A DNA stretch of 64,000 bases from Oceanirhabdus sp. W0125-5 (lineage in GTDB: Bacteria; Bacillota; Clostridia; Clostridiales; Clostridiaceae), in assembly GCF_027938815.1 (NCBI RefSeq), contig NZ_CP115913.1, positions 1,026,001 through 1,090,000 of the forward strand. The letters are read 5' to 3'. The notes beneath the pieces are model-generated. The model was not told the origin of the DNA and did not search any database. It was given only the letters and a program-made list of their open reading frames with translations. Positions 17,993 to 27,364 of the stretch are shown piece after piece. The translations under genes and the position numbers were made by a program. The stretch's first letter is position 1. Each line of letters starts with the position of its first letter.

Positions 17993-18421
17993 ATGGATAA
18001 AGCAATTACTTTACATACAGATAAACAGAACTCTATAGATGAATTAAGTAAAAAAGCAATGGCATTATTAAGATACATAAAATACTATGGTAAAAAGAAA
18101 GGATGGAATTATGAAATCATCTTAGTTGTTTCACAACATAAAAGTAATTTTGCTATAAAGTATAAAGAGTTAACCAGTAAAAAAGGTAGACCAAAAGATA
18201 AGTTCTATGAACCTAAAAGAATAAATTGTAAAACTAAACCACATATACATATTGCTTTAATAAATGCACAGCCCTGCAATACTATAACAAAAGCTTTGAA
18301 TAAGTATTGGAAAGAGCGAGAAGGAATTAAGAAAGTACATTTTAAAAATATTTATTACTTAGAAGGGTATTTAGAATACATTGAAAACCAAAGTACTTTA
18401 TTAAGAAAATCAAAATTATAG
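17993..18421 (+). CDS. Small HUH-endonuclease-like protein (Rep/Y1-transposase type)
   Basis: A 142-residue protein with AGGAGAAG before its ATG. It shows the marks of a single-domain HUH nuclease: a predicted strand YEIILVVSQ near residue 40, KPHIHIALI with H84 and H86 as the HUH pair, and a later Tyr-rich helix YYLEGYLEYIENQ (Y126 or Y129 as the candidate nucleophile). That helix resembles the YI-x-NQ motif of Y1 transposases and the Tyr helix of rolling-circle Rep proteins. I have not matched it to a named family. It lies upstream of a tyrosine recombinase and an IS110 transposase, which suggests a mobile unit inserted in the toxin island. It may be a Rep relic from an integrated small plasmid. 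Confidence 0.5.
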   Translation: MDKAITLHTDKQNSIDELSKKAMALLRYIKYYGKKKGWNYEIILVVSQHKSNFAIKYKELTSKKGRPKDKFYEPKRINCKTKPHIHIALINAQPCNTITKALNKYWKEREGIKKVHFKNIYYLEGYLEYIENQSTLLRKSKL

Positions 18422-18770
18422 GTATTTATTTTTACAAAAGAAAATGCTGAAGTTACTGACTTTACAAGGGTTAGGGATATTTGAAAAGCCTATATAATTA
18501 ACAAGTATATAAGTAATACTTACATATCAAGGAATTAAGTATTATTAAATAATATATCAGTATTACTACAGATTTTTGTATAAAATATATTATATATTTT
18601 TATTAGCCACCAAAAAGCCTATTTACATTGATTAACCATAAAAACGGATAAACATATGGAGTGGAGTAGGAAGCTTTGACAGCAAGGCAATAAAGTGGAG
18701 ATAAAATGGAATTAAATTAATTGTTTATAGTTATACAGACAGGAGGAATTAACCTGCTGTATTTTTTTGC
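18422..18770 (+). terminator. Non-coding stretch with a terminator at 18735-18768
   Basis: No gene is visible between the HUH-like gene and the recombinase. At 18735-18768 an acag-a-cagg/cctg-ctgt stem with a 9-nt loop is followed by seven T, a fair Rho-independent terminator. It could end a transcript from the HUH-like gene or a small RNA in this stretch. Confidence 0.5.
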
Positions 18771-18924
18771 TTTAATATTAACTAATAAAAGAAGTTAATA
18801 TTAAATTAATTCTATATAAAGCCTTACCATGAAAGGGAAAGTAAAGAATATACTAATTTATGTATAAACTTAGAGTTTACTTTTATATTAACTTCTGCTA
18901 TTGTAATTATCAAAAGTTAATATA
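18771..18924. promoter_or_regulatory. Two inverted-repeat pairs, candidate recombinase sites
   Basis: At 18771-18805 there are perfect 13-bp arms (tttaatattaact and agttaatattaaa) around a 9-bp spacer. At 18884-18924 there are 11-bp arms (tatattaactt and aagttaatata) around a 19-bp spacer. All four half sites share agttaatat. They lie just before the tyrosine recombinase gene, and another copy (aaagttaatatgg) lies after the IS110 gene at 20981. The 13-9-13 geometry resembles simple recombinase core sites. They could equally be operators. Confidence 0.45.
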
Positions 18925-18941
18925 TGGAAGAAGGTGGAGCT

Positions 18942-19559
18942 ATGGAAGTTAACAAAACAAGTCGAGGAATACCAAAGGCTGGTGAAGTGGAGCCTATAAA
19001 AAAATTAAAAGATATAGCAAAAATAAAGCAGTATTTTTTAGGTAAGGAAAATAAAAGAGATTACCTTTTATTTGTTTTAGGTATAAATATTGGGCTTAGA
19101 GCAGGAGATTTATTAAATTTAAAAATAAGAGATGTAATAGAAGGTAATAAAATTATTGATAGTGTGAAAATAGTTGAAGAAAAAACAGGGAAGACTAGAG
19201 AATTTGTTTTAAATAAAAGTGCAAAGGAAGCAATAAAGCGATATATAACCAGTTTAAATACTTATAACATTGATGATTACTTGTTTAAAAGTAAAAAAGG
19301 TGGACACATAACTGTTAATTATGCACACAGCATAATAAAAAATACTCTTAGAGATCTTAATGTTAAAGGTAATTATGGTACACACAGCCTAAGAAAAACA
19401 TTTGCTTACCACACATATATAAATAATATTGGAACAAATCATATGATATTAGAAACTCTACAAAGAATGTTAAATCACAGTAGTAGTGCTGTTACTTTAA
19501 GATATATAGGTATTACTAAAGAAGTTATTAAAGATGTTTATACAAGTTTAAACTTATAA
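18942..19559 (+). CDS. Tyrosine recombinase (phage integrase family), catalytic domain only
   Basis: A 205-residue recombinase read from the ATG at 18942, which has GAAGGTGGA 4 nt upstream; the ATG at 18924 lies within an inverted repeat and has no ribosome site. The catalytic set is complete: R53 (GLRAGDLL), K81 region (EEKTGK), H148-x-x-R151 (THSLRKTF), H179 (LNHSS) and Y188 (TLRYIGI). There is no full N-terminal core-binding domain, so it is a short form like those on integrated plasmids and cassette elements. It could act on the inverted repeats upstream, or on the RHS array; both are inference. Confidence 0.88.
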   Translation: MEVNKTSRGIPKAGEVEPIKKLKDIAKIKQYFLGKENKRDYLLFVLGINIGLRAGDLLNLKIRDVIEGNKIIDSVKIVEEKTGKTREFVLNKSAKEAIKRYITSLNTYNIDDYLFKSKKGGHITVNYAHSIIKNTLRDLNVKGNYGTHSLRKTFAYHTYINNIGTNHMILETLQRMLNHSSSAVTLRYIGITKEVIKDVYTSLNL

Positions 19560-19625
19560 AAACTTACTAATGTACTTTAATTTTAAATAAAAAGACTTAT
19601 ATATTTAGTGTCAGAAACAAGTAAA

Positions 19626-19712
19626 ACAAAAAGGATAGATTGGCTGTCGCCCCCTTGCAAATGCAGAATTGCATTAATGCTCAGTAGCTGAGGTTGCCTG
19701 TATCCTTTTGTT
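19626..19712 (+). ncRNA. Candidate IS110 bridge RNA
   Basis: Upstream of the transposase, a closing stem (caaaaaggata with tatccttttgt, one bulge) encloses two perfect inner hairpins: aatgca-gaat-tgcatt at 19660-19675 and ctcag-tag-ctgag at 19680-19692. IS110-group elements encode a structured bridge RNA in this left-end position whose internal loops pair with target and donor DNA. The architecture and position fit; the guide loops cannot be assigned without the insertion junctions. Confidence 0.55.
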
Positions 19713-19741
19713 TATAAATGCACAAGAATAGGAGTGAGTTT

Positions 19742-20974
19742 TTGCATAAGAAACAGAATTATATTTATATTGGTGTAGATTTGCATAAAGAAACCCATAC
19801 AGCAGTTATTATTAACTGTTGGAATGAAATATTGGACAGTATAACTTTTGAAAATAAACCTAATGCCTTTAGTAAATTGCTTAAAATAGTACATAAACAT
19901 AGTAAAGAATTGATTCCTGTTTTTGGGCTTGAAGATGTAGGTGGTTATGGAAGAAGTTTAGCTGTTTATCTATTAGAAAAAGGGTATGAAGTAAAAGCAG
20001 TAAATCCATCATTATCATGGGCACAAAGAATGAGTTCTCCAACAACAAAAAAGAATGATAATTATGATGCTTATTGTGTAGCTTGTGTACTTATAGCTAA
20101 GCTATATACATTACCAAATGCTAATCCAAATGATTTATATTGGACACTAAAACAACTTGTAGGTAGGAGAAATTCTTTAGTAAAGGATTTGATTATATTA
20201 CAAAATCAATTAAATGAACAGTTAAAGCATAATTATCCAAGCTATAAGAAATTTTTTTCTGATATAGGTGGTAAAACAGCTCTAGCATTTTGGGAAAAGT
20301 ACCCATCACCTCAACATTTAAAGAATATTACTGTAGAAAATTTAACTGTGTTTTTACGAAAAGCAAGCAATAATGCATGTTCAACAAGAAAATCACTTAA
20401 TATATTAGAGTTAATGCAAAGTGATGGAAATACATTTAGAGACCATCAAGATGTGAGAGATTTTATAGTTAAAAGTATAGTAAAGCAGATTAGATTTAAT
20501 AAAGAACAAATGAAAGAAATTGAAGAAGAATTAAGGATAATTGTAGGAAAAATGGGATTTAAATTGCATACAATGCCTGGAATAGATATAGTTACAGAAA
20601 CACAGCTTATAGCTGAAATAGGGGATATTAATAGGTTTAGTAATGCTGATAAGCTTGCAAGGTTTGCAGGTATTGCCCCTATTAAATTTAGTTCAGCAGG
20701 TAAAGGGAAAGAGCAAAAAAGCAGGCAAGGAAACAGAACACTTCATGGAGTATTCTATTTTTTAGCAATACAGCAGGTACAAACAGCAAAGGGTAGTAAA
20801 TTACCAAGGAATCCTGTGTTTTATGAGTATTATAATAAGAAAATAAGGGAAGGGAAAACAAAACCACAAGCTTTGGTATCTGTAATGAGAAGGCTTGTAA
20901 ACATAATATATGGAATGTTAAAAAATAGAACAGAATATGTAATGCCAGTTATTACAAACAAAGAAGCAGTATGA
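19742..20974 (+). CDS. IS110-family transposase
   Basis: A 410-residue recombinase. The N-terminal DEDD RuvC-like domain starts with IGVDLHKETHT, continues with GLEDVGGYGRSL and ends with the Asp-rich NDNYDAYCVA motif. The C-terminal transposase_20 domain contains MPGIDIVTETQLIAEIGDI, ARFAGIAP and QGNRTLHGVFYF, the usual Ser-domain region. The TTG at 19742 is taken as start because AGGAGTGA lies 3-10 nt upstream; a longer reading from the ATG at 19718 would place that site inside the gene. The gene appears intact. Confidence 0.9.
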   Translation: MHKKQNYIYIGVDLHKETHTAVIINCWNEILDSITFENKPNAFSKLLKIVHKHSKELIPVFGLEDVGGYGRSLAVYLLEKGYEVKAVNPSLSWAQRMSSPTTKKNDNYDAYCVACVLIAKLYTLPNANPNDLYWTLKQLVGRRNSLVKDLIILQNQLNEQLKHNYPSYKKFFSDIGGKTALAFWEKYPSPQHLKNITVENLTVFLRKASNNACSTRKSLNILELMQSDGNTFRDHQDVRDFIVKSIVKQIRFNKEQMKEIEEELRIIVGKMGFKLHTMPGIDIVTETQLIAEIGDINRFSNADKLARFAGIAPIKFSSAGKGKEQKSRQGNRTLHGVFYFLAIQQVQTAKGSKLPRNPVFYEYYNKKIREGKTKPQALVSVMRRLVNIIYGMLKNRTEYVMPVITNKEAV

Positions 20975-21033
20975 TAAAATAAAGTTAATATGGAAACCTT
21001 TGTATAGGCTTTAAGCCATTTATTTTAGGTTAT

Positions 21034-21408
21034 TTGTTTTATGCAGAGGGGGCGGGTAATCTTAATAAATATGGTATAGATGCATCTGATTTAAAGTTTA
21101 CAAAAACTGCTCAAAACCATATAAATGATGTCTACAAATCAGACAAAATTTATAAAATTGGTGAGGATGCATTTCAAACAAAGTTTTATAAGGGAGAATC
21201 TACAAGACCATATGTAGAAAAAGGAACTTCGTTATTACTAGATTCGATTATGAATGCCAAAAGCCCAATTTCAGACCCAGGTGGAATAGTGAATGGATTA
21301 AGATGGGATGTACCAGGAAGTTTTGCAGGAAAAGAAGGAGTGTGGGAATTAGTGGTAAATGGAGATACAAACACTATTGTACATTTTCTTTTCAATTCAA
21401 GAAAGTAA
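21034..21408 (+). pseudogene. Detached RHS toxin tip, Ntox35-like
   Basis: An open frame of about 124 residues with no ribosome site and no RHS core in front. It reads KFTKTAQNHINDVY..., RPYVEKGT, DPGGIVNGLRWDVPGSFAGKEGVWELVV and ends NTIVHFLF. The RWDVPG-x-F and final H-F pattern is that of polymorphic toxin type 35 (a BECR-fold RNase group), recalled from family knowledge. The upstream part was lost, most likely when the insertion arrived. As it stands it is a silent toxin tip available only by recombination. The gene behind it is its candidate immunity partner. Confidence 0.65.
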
Positions 21409-21472
21409 TAAGTTAATAGATAATTGAAATGTAAAACTATAAACTAATTTAAAAGGAAGAAGGGATTAAGAA

Positions 21473-21928
21473 ATGATTTTTAAGGTTGAGGAGCATGTAC
21501 AAATAAATCAGGGAGAGGTTATATACTCAAAAGACGATTTATCCTTTGATTTTGAACCTATACAAAATTCTGATTGTACACTTCTTATAGGATATATAAA
21601 TCTTACTTTTGATTCTGAAACCAAACTTGCTTGTCAAGTTTGGGGATACAATGATATTAATACTTGGATAAGTAGAGAATTAGTAAAACCAAATTCAATT
21701 AAAGGTAGATTATATCTAGAAGATGGAATTGACGCAGGTGAAAATATAAGATTAATTGATGCTGGAGTATGGACAACTTATTTTGATAAAAATTCAGGTT
21801 GGGTTTGTATTGGTAATGATAAAATTGAAGATAATGATTTTTCTGTTGAATTTGCAAAAAACACAATTGCTGTAACCAATCAAAATAGGTTAAAAGCACT
21901 ATGGTTGAAACCCTACTTTATCCAATAA
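21473..21928 (+). CDS. Candidate immunity protein for the Ntox35-like tip
   Basis: A 151-residue acidic, beta-rich cytosolic protein with AAGGAAGAAGGG before the ATG. I recognise no family. Its place 64 bp behind a toxin tip, small size and acidity are usual for immunity genes of polymorphic toxins. The ribosome site is intact, so it may still be made even though the tip in front has no start. Confidence 0.5.
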   Translation: MIFKVEEHVQINQGEVIYSKDDLSFDFEPIQNSDCTLLIGYINLTFDSETKLACQVWGYNDINTWISRELVKPNSIKGRLYLEDGIDAGENIRLIDAGVWTTYFDKNSGWVCIGNDKIEDNDFSVEFAKNTIAVTNQNRLKALWLKPYFIQ

Positions 21929-22162
21929 AATGTAAATATAAACTTGATGAAACTTAAAGATAATAATTTGGAATATCAATAGCTCAATAGGTGTAAAGAC
22001 AGATTTTGAGTGAAGTAAATGCATTATGTAGTGAAATCTCACTACATTATCAGGTATAAATTAATAGATGATATGACTAATTAATAGTTTTATAGCTTCT
22101 GTTATTTAGTAGTTATAAAAAATTCGATGCATAAACTAAATTCTGTAGCGAGCTGAGATTAA

Positions 22163-22201
22163 GGCTAACATGGGAAAGAAAATTCCTGTGTTAGTCTTTT
22201 T
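22163..22201 (+). terminator. Terminator closing the Ntox35-like cassette
   Basis: Fourteen-pair stem (ggctaacatgggaa with ttcctgtgttagtc) and a T tract. Almost the same hairpin recurs at 30657 and a diverged one at 35135, each at the start of a header repeat. Confidence 0.8.
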
Positions 22202-22460
22202 AAAATAATACAATTGAAAGCGCTAAAGCGACTTTAATGCGAAGCTTTGATGTATTAGCAGTTAGTATAATTTTAAAACAAAGTATAAGAGGAGCAAAAA
22301 CTAAGAAAAGTTTTGAGCCGAAAGGCAAGGACTTCAGAGTGTATTATGGATATATATAAATTATTGTAGGGTGGAATAGGTTTAATTAGATGAAAATTTC
22401 TCGGAGAGAAATCACAATCATTATACATTATCCATTATCAATTATACATTAAGCGAAGCG
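22202..22460 (+). repeat. RHS-cassette header repeat H1
   Basis: Non-coding sequence between a terminator and the first headless RHS cassette. The conserved core starts near 22309 with ttttgagccgaaaggcaagg, contains a gcc-gaaa-ggc hairpin with a GNRA-type loop and an atttctc-gga-gagaaat hairpin, and ends in short tandem units (cattatacattatccatt) and aagcgaagcg. The outer part (22206-22308) is shared with H4. Its last 60 bp match the reverse complement of the left end of the dispersed intergenic repeats. Confidence 0.85.
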
Positions 22461-22463
22461 TTG

Positions 22464-23915
22464 AGTTATTTAGATGGAAACAGAGAAAAAGAAATAGAAG
22501 AAAGACAAGGACAACCATCAAGAACAAGAGAATTTAAATATGACGGATTAGGCAGACTAGAAACAGAGAAAGAGCAAGGAAAAGACCCAGTTGAATATGA
22601 CTACGATGATAGCAATAACAGAAGTAAAAAGATAGCACCATTTGACCTTCAAAACATTACTAACGACATAGTAGAAGTATCATATAAATACAATGGGTTA
22701 AATCAATTAACTAATGCTCAAATAGGCAGTACAACAGCTTCATATACCTATAACGGTAACGGTTTAAGAAGAAGCAAAACAGTAAATGGCAACAGAGTAA
22801 ATCACATTTGGGACGGACAAAACATAATAGCTGAAACAGATGCTGCAAACAACATAATATCTGAATATATCAGAGGAATTAACCTTATAGCTGTAGAAAA
22901 AGATAATAAGAAAATATTCTATTTATACAACGGGCATGGTGATGTAATACAGCTAACAGATGAAAATGGTAATGTGATTAAGAACTATCAATATGATGCA
23001 TTTGGTAATGAGTTAAATATTGATTCAAATGATACAAACCCATTTAGGTATGGTGGAGAGTATTTTGACAAAGAAACAGGATTATATTATTTAAGAGCAA
23101 GATATTATGATCCAAAGATAGGAAGGTTTACAACAGAGGATAGTTATTGGGGTAAAGATAGTGATCCGTTGAGTTTGAATTTGTATACTTATTGTCATAA
23201 CAACCCAATAATATATGTTGATCCGTCTGGAAACTTTCCATCGCTGTCTGAACTTTTACACAGGTCAGATAAGTTTGTAAATGATAAGCTTGAATCATTG
23301 TCTACTTTTGTTAGAGAGAAAACAGATTACAAGAATTTCTCCGTTGACACTTCTGATATAGGAGGATTTTTCTTGCAGATGGATGTAGATGATGATGGCA
23401 TTTACCACGCAAGCTTTGATTGTTGGCAGCAATATTTTGGTTATAATGATTTGTACGACTTAGCATTTGATTTAGGCTCAAGTATGGATAAAGCTAAATT
23501 TGAATTTGAATATAAAGGAAAAGATTTAATCTTTTGGGCATGGAAAGGTGATTATATAAATTTAGGAGCAGGTGCTGAGTTAGGAATATACAGAAGACTA
23601 GAAATAATGGGTTTTTCAACACCACACTGGCTTGTGGATCAAAGCTTAGCTTTACCCATGTCATTGACACTAAAGGACAATGGTGGGAATACTATAATTA
23701 ATAATTACAAGCCGAATCAAAATCAATGGTGGATAACAGGTTTTAATCCGAAATTTAAGGATGATATTCAAGCCAGCAACTTGAAAGCTATTTACACAGT
23801 TGACTTTTCCGGCAAGGAAGATATGTATGATGCTTTTATTGAATCAGATGACTACTTGAAAAATATAGATAAATGGTCCATAGTAAAAGAATATTTATTA
23901 AGATTCGAATTTTAG
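22464..23915 (+). pseudogene. Orphan RHS cassette A: truncated RHS core with DUF4474 tip
   Basis: An open frame of about 484 residues that joins the header directly at a point equal to residue 2048 of the full RHS toxin. It reads as RHS core without a signal peptide, shell or ribosome site; a TTG at 22461 falls at the junction. The DNA is nearly identical to the main gene up to the DPSG boundary. The tip (about 230 residues) is a DUF4474 domain: SFDCWQQYFGYND, FDLGSSMDKAKF, FWAWKGDYINLGAGAELGIYRR, HWLVDQSLALPM and WWITGFNP. The frame is open to the stop. It is silent by itself but could move onto the full RHS gene by homologous recombination. Confidence 0.8.
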
Positions 23916-23933
23916 TAGGGAGGAAAATGGCTT

Positions 23934-24485
23934 ATGAATAAATTTATAATTAGCTCAATACTTATACTTAGTATGTTGTTTTTAAGTTCATGTTCGGTAG
24001 GATGTTCAAGAACGGGAAGGCTTTTCAAGGATAACGATGATAAAAAAGCAGAGGCTAGATTGAAAGAGGTAATTGAAGCATTGGAGAATCAGGATAAAGA
24101 TGCCTTGAAGGTGGTGTTCTCCGAAAAGGCTCTGGATGAAGCCGATGATTTTGACGATAGCATGGATAACTTATTTGATTTTTTTCAAGGTGAAGTTGAT
24201 TCATGGAAAAAATCAAGTGGCCCCACAGTGTTCGAATCAAATAATAATGGACATAAAATTAAAGAAGTCAGTTCATATTATTATGTAAATACCGATAAAA
24301 AAAAATACTTCTTTTTACTAGAAGATTATCCAGTTGACACAGAACACCCTAATAATGTTGGTCTTTATATGCTCTTGGTAGTAAAAGCAGAAGATAGAAA
24401 AAAAATATATGATGGCGAGCAAAAGATATTATTTGATGGCCGCAAAAGGATACCGCGTGTCGGAATCTATATACCATTTGAATAG
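23934..24485 (+). CDS. DUF5104 lipoprotein, partner of the DUF4474 tip
   Basis: A 183-residue lipoprotein: signal peptide with lipobox LSSC at Cys20, then a charged helix (DKKAEARLKEVIEALENQDKDAL) and the DUF5104 fold (LFSEKAL-like segment, NLFDFFQGEV, YYVNTDKKKYFFLLED, NNVGLYMLLVVKAEDR). AGGGAGGAAAATGG precedes the ATG, so it can be made although the RHS cassette in front lacks a start. The same DUF4474-DUF5104 pairing recurs at 31 to 32.7 kb, which supports a functional pair. Being surface anchored, it may neutralise the toxin outside the membrane; that is inferred. Confidence 0.75.
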   Translation: MNKFIISSILILSMLFLSSCSVGCSRTGRLFKDNDDKKAEARLKEVIEALENQDKDALKVVFSEKALDEADDFDDSMDNLFDFFQGEVDSWKKSSGPTVFESNNNGHKIKEVSSYYYVNTDKKKYFFLLEDYPVDTEHPNNVGLYMLLVVKAEDRKKIYDGEQKILFDGRKRIPRVGIYIPFE

Positions 24486-24570
24486 CAAAAGATAAAAATA
24501 ATCACAATCGACTTTGGGCAAACTTAGTTAGGCCAGCCAGCCTTCATTAGGGGTGAAGTATAAACAAAAA

Positions 24571-24608
24571 AGAGTAACAAAGTAAATAAAGACTTTGTTA
24601 CTCTTTTT
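24571..24608 (+). terminator. Terminator after cassette A
   Basis: Perfect 13-bp stem (agagtaacaaagt with actttgttactct), 8-nt loop, then five T. Confidence 0.88.
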
Positions 24609-24907
24609 AAAATAATATATAAGAAAGTGATTAAGCGACTTAATACGAAAGCTTTGATGGTTTAAAAGGTTTAAGGTTTTAGAACGAAGTTCTTTAGGAT
24701 TAGTAGTTATAAGGAGTAAGAGATAAAGGTAACAAATAAGGAGAAAGTAAAAAAAGTTTTGAGCCGAAAGGCAAGGACTTCAGAGTGTTTTATGGATATA
24801 TGAAAATTATTGTAGGGTGGAATAGGTTTAATAAGATGTAAAATTTCTCGGAGAGAAATCACAATCATTCTCAATTCTACATTCTCAATTCTCAATTAAG
24901 CGAAGCG
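24609..24907 (+). repeat. RHS-cassette header repeat H2
   Basis: Same header family as H1. The conserved core runs from about 24755 with the gcc-gaaa-ggc and atttctc-gga-gagaaat hairpins, and ends in attctcaattctacattctc units and aagcgaagcgtgg. The part before 24755 is only loosely like H1. It joins the RHS sequence about 290 bp further downstream in the RHS gene than H1 does. Confidence 0.82.
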
Positions 24908-26045
24908 TGGAAGTGATGGTTTAAGAATAACTAAAACAATTAATGGCAACACAACAAACCATATTTGGGATGGACAAAGTATTGTTGCAGAAACAGATTC
25001 ATCAAACAACATAATATCAGAATACATCAGAGGAATTAACCTTATAGCTGTAGAAAAAGATAATAAGAAAATATTCTATTTATACAACGGGCATGGTGAT
25101 GTAATACAGCTAACAGATGAAAATGGTAATGTTATAAAGAACTATAAGTACGATGCATTTGGAAACGAATTAAGTATTGATTCAAATGATACAAATCCAT
25201 TTAGGTATGGTGGAGAGTATTTTGATAGTGAAACCGGATTATACTACCTGAGAGCAAGATATTATGATCCTAAAATTGGTAGATTTACGACTGAGGATAG
25301 TTATTGGGGAAAAGAGAATGATCCATTAAGTCTAAACCTTTATACGTATTGTACAAATAATCCTGTGATGTATGGAGATCCGAGTGGGCATATGCCAGTT
25401 AAAGCTCTACGTGGTATAAGTGGATTATACAATGACGGCATATTAGATGATAAATTGATATCTACCTTTACTTTAATCGCAAATGGTGGAGCTGTTTGGA
25501 CGGCTTTTCATGAAATAGCTCAACTTAATATTGCAAAGGAATTGAACAAACGTGGATATGATTCTATCTTGGAATATGAAATTACATCAAAAACTCAAAA
25601 AAACCGGTGGGGTAGAGCAAAAAAATATGAAGCAGATATTGTATCCGGAGATATGGTTTGGGAAGTTAAACCAATAGGGACAGACGGAACAGCCCAATTA
25701 AATAAGTATATGACTGATGGGGATTTAATGGAAGGATTTACAATGAAACCAATCACGGATATAGACGTAATTAAAGACATAAAAATGATGATAACTTTCG
25801 ATAAACCAGGATTAGCAAATTACTCTTTCTATAAATATGACAAATTTGGAGATAGAGTAACTGTAACATCTACTGCAGTTAAAAGCTTATATAAAAAACG
25901 ACAATTTGCAGCATCAGTTGTTGTAGGAGGCATAATATTAGGAACACTTGCAGAAGATGTATTTACTGGAGGAGCAGGAATTGCTGATGATATTCCTAGT
26001 CTTGCAGGGGCATTAGGATCAGCATCATATATTTTAGGACATTAA
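24908..26045 (+). pseudogene. Orphan RHS cassette B: truncated RHS core with PD-(D/E)xK-like nuclease tip
   Basis: Open frame with no start codon or ribosome site; it equals the main RHS toxin from about residue 2145 to DPSG with near-identical DNA. The tip of about 220 residues contains KKYEADIVSGDMVWEVKPIG: an Asp, then ExK ten residues later, as in restriction-endonuclease-fold (PD-(D/E)xK) nuclease toxins. A hydrophobic C-terminal segment (FAASVVVGGIILGTLA) follows, unusual for a nuclease and possibly linked to membrane entry. The family assignment rests on this motif alone. Silent as it stands; candidate immunity genes follow. Confidence 0.68.
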
Positions 26046-26069
26046 AATAAACAACAAGGAGTGATATAG

Positions 26070-27302
26070 ATGATTAATAACATATCTCAATTTGATAATA
26101 ATGAAGGAGTAGGGGGATTCAAAAATGGAGCATATGACAAGTATGCAGTTCATCCTACTGACATTAATTGGACAAGACAATCAAGGTTTGCAATACCAGA
26201 TAATCCTAAATTATTGTGGAAGGTGACCGAAGAGAATTCTTATGTAGATGAAACGATTGTATCAGGATCATTTGTAGTGGATAGGGAGAATAATATATTA
26301 GTTTCCGACTGTGATAATAATATATTTGGAGAACATTTTGGACGAATAATCAAAGTGAGTAATAGTGGAGATAAAAAAGAAGTTTTTAAAACTGATATGA
26401 GATTAAAACCATCTGTAATTAGTAAAAGTGGATTAATTTATTTAACAACAACAAATGATTTTGAAAGTGAAAATGATAAACTATTCTGTCTTTATCCAGA
26501 TGGTACTATAAGGTGGGAGTTTCCGCTAAATCAGAGCCCCCACTCTAAACCAGTTCTTGATGAAGAAGAAAATGTATATTTATTTACTTATAGTAACGAG
26601 GTTGGAACATTGTACAGCATTTCTTCTAATGGTATATTGAACTGGAAATGTGAATTTGATTCTATTAATTGGTATGAACCTATTATATCAAAAGATGGCA
26701 TAATTTATATCGGGCTTAACAATCACCATACTTTATGTGCTTTTAATAAAATGGGACATAAACTATGGGAAAGAAAATTAGGACAAGGATTGGGATCATA
26801 TCCGCCTACAATTAAAAATGATGGAACAATATATGCTCGCTTATCAAGAAAATTACTTGCTTTAGATTCAGAAGGAAATGTTCTATGGACATACACTCCA
26901 AAAGAGGGGAATGTAGTAACTTCACCAGCAATTGATATGGAGGGCAATCTTTATTTAAATTTAAGTAATTTTAGATTAGTTTCTTTGGATAGTTCTGGGA
27001 AGGAAAGATGGATAACAAAAGTATCAGGTGGAGTAAGAGTACCACCTATAATTGGAAAATGCAAAAAAATTATTCAACAAAGTTTCATGCAAAATTATCC
27101 CCATTATAAGTCGTGGATTGAAGTATTTTCTGAAAAAGGTGAAAAGATCTGGACTTATGAATTAAATGGGGTTATTATCTCCAGTGTTTTAGGAAAAGAC
27201 AATCTAATATACATTCTTTCTAACTGTCATACTTTTAGAAAAAAAGGGTGGAAAGATAAAAAAATTGTAAAATGGGAGTTATATTCACTTGGGGAAGAAT
27301 AA
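26070..27302 (+). CDS. PQQ-like beta-propeller protein, candidate immunity gene
   Basis: A 410-residue cytosolic protein (no signal peptide) 24 bp after cassette B, with AAGGAG before the ATG. It is built of repeating blades with the pattern [GN]-x-[IL]-x-W and D-G-x-I/L-Y: DGTIRWEF, NGILNWKCEF, DGIIYIGL, MGHKLWERKL, DGTIYARL, EGNVLWTYTP, SGKERWITKV, GEKIWTYEL. This is the PQQ/quinoprotein-like propeller pattern. Propeller and repeat proteins are used as immunity factors in polymorphic toxin loci, so I infer that it protects against the nuclease tip. A PQQ-dependent dehydrogenase is excluded by size and missing catalytic motifs. Confidence 0.68.
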   Translation: MINNISQFDNNEGVGGFKNGAYDKYAVHPTDINWTRQSRFAIPDNPKLLWKVTEENSYVDETIVSGSFVVDRENNILVSDCDNNIFGEHFGRIIKVSNSGDKKEVFKTDMRLKPSVISKSGLIYLTTTNDFESENDKLFCLYPDGTIRWEFPLNQSPHSKPVLDEEENVYLFTYSNEVGTLYSISSNGILNWKCEFDSINWYEPIISKDGIIYIGLNNHHTLCAFNKMGHKLWERKLGQGLGSYPPTIKNDGTIYARLSRKLLALDSEGNVLWTYTPKEGNVVTSPAIDMEGNLYLNLSNFRLVSLDSSGKERWITKVSGGVRVPPIIGKCKKIIQQSFMQNYPHYKSWIEVFSEKGEKIWTYELNGVIISSVLGKDNLIYILSNCHTFRKKGWKDKKIVKWELYSLGEE

Positions 27303-27364
27303 AGTATAATTTTAGAAATCAGATTATTAACTACATTTGGTAGCATAAAACAAGGAGGGATTAA

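Larger units (their letters stand above)
19562..21010 (+). mobile_element. IS110-family insertion sequence (approximate limits)
   Basis: A transposase gene of the IS110 family with a structured non-coding left part. IS110 elements lack clear terminal inverted repeats, so the limits given are rough: from after the recombinase stop to the break where toxin-coding sequence resumes near 21040. The element separates the Ntox35-like toxin tail from any RHS core. Confidence 0.6.

Noticed and set aside
22206..22460. Header repeat as a c-di-GMP or similar known riboswitch
   Set aside because: It has a GNRA-type hairpin but lacks the conserved sequences of riboswitch classes that I know, and the downstream frame has no start codon to regulate.
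22461..23915. TTG at 22461 as a genuine start of an independent RHS gene
   Set aside because: There is no ribosome site, the TTG is formed at the header junction and the product would lack a signal peptide and shell.
26070..27302. PQQ-dependent dehydrogenase
   Set aside because: The blade motif fits, but size, lack of a signal peptide and context favour a repeat-only binding protein.
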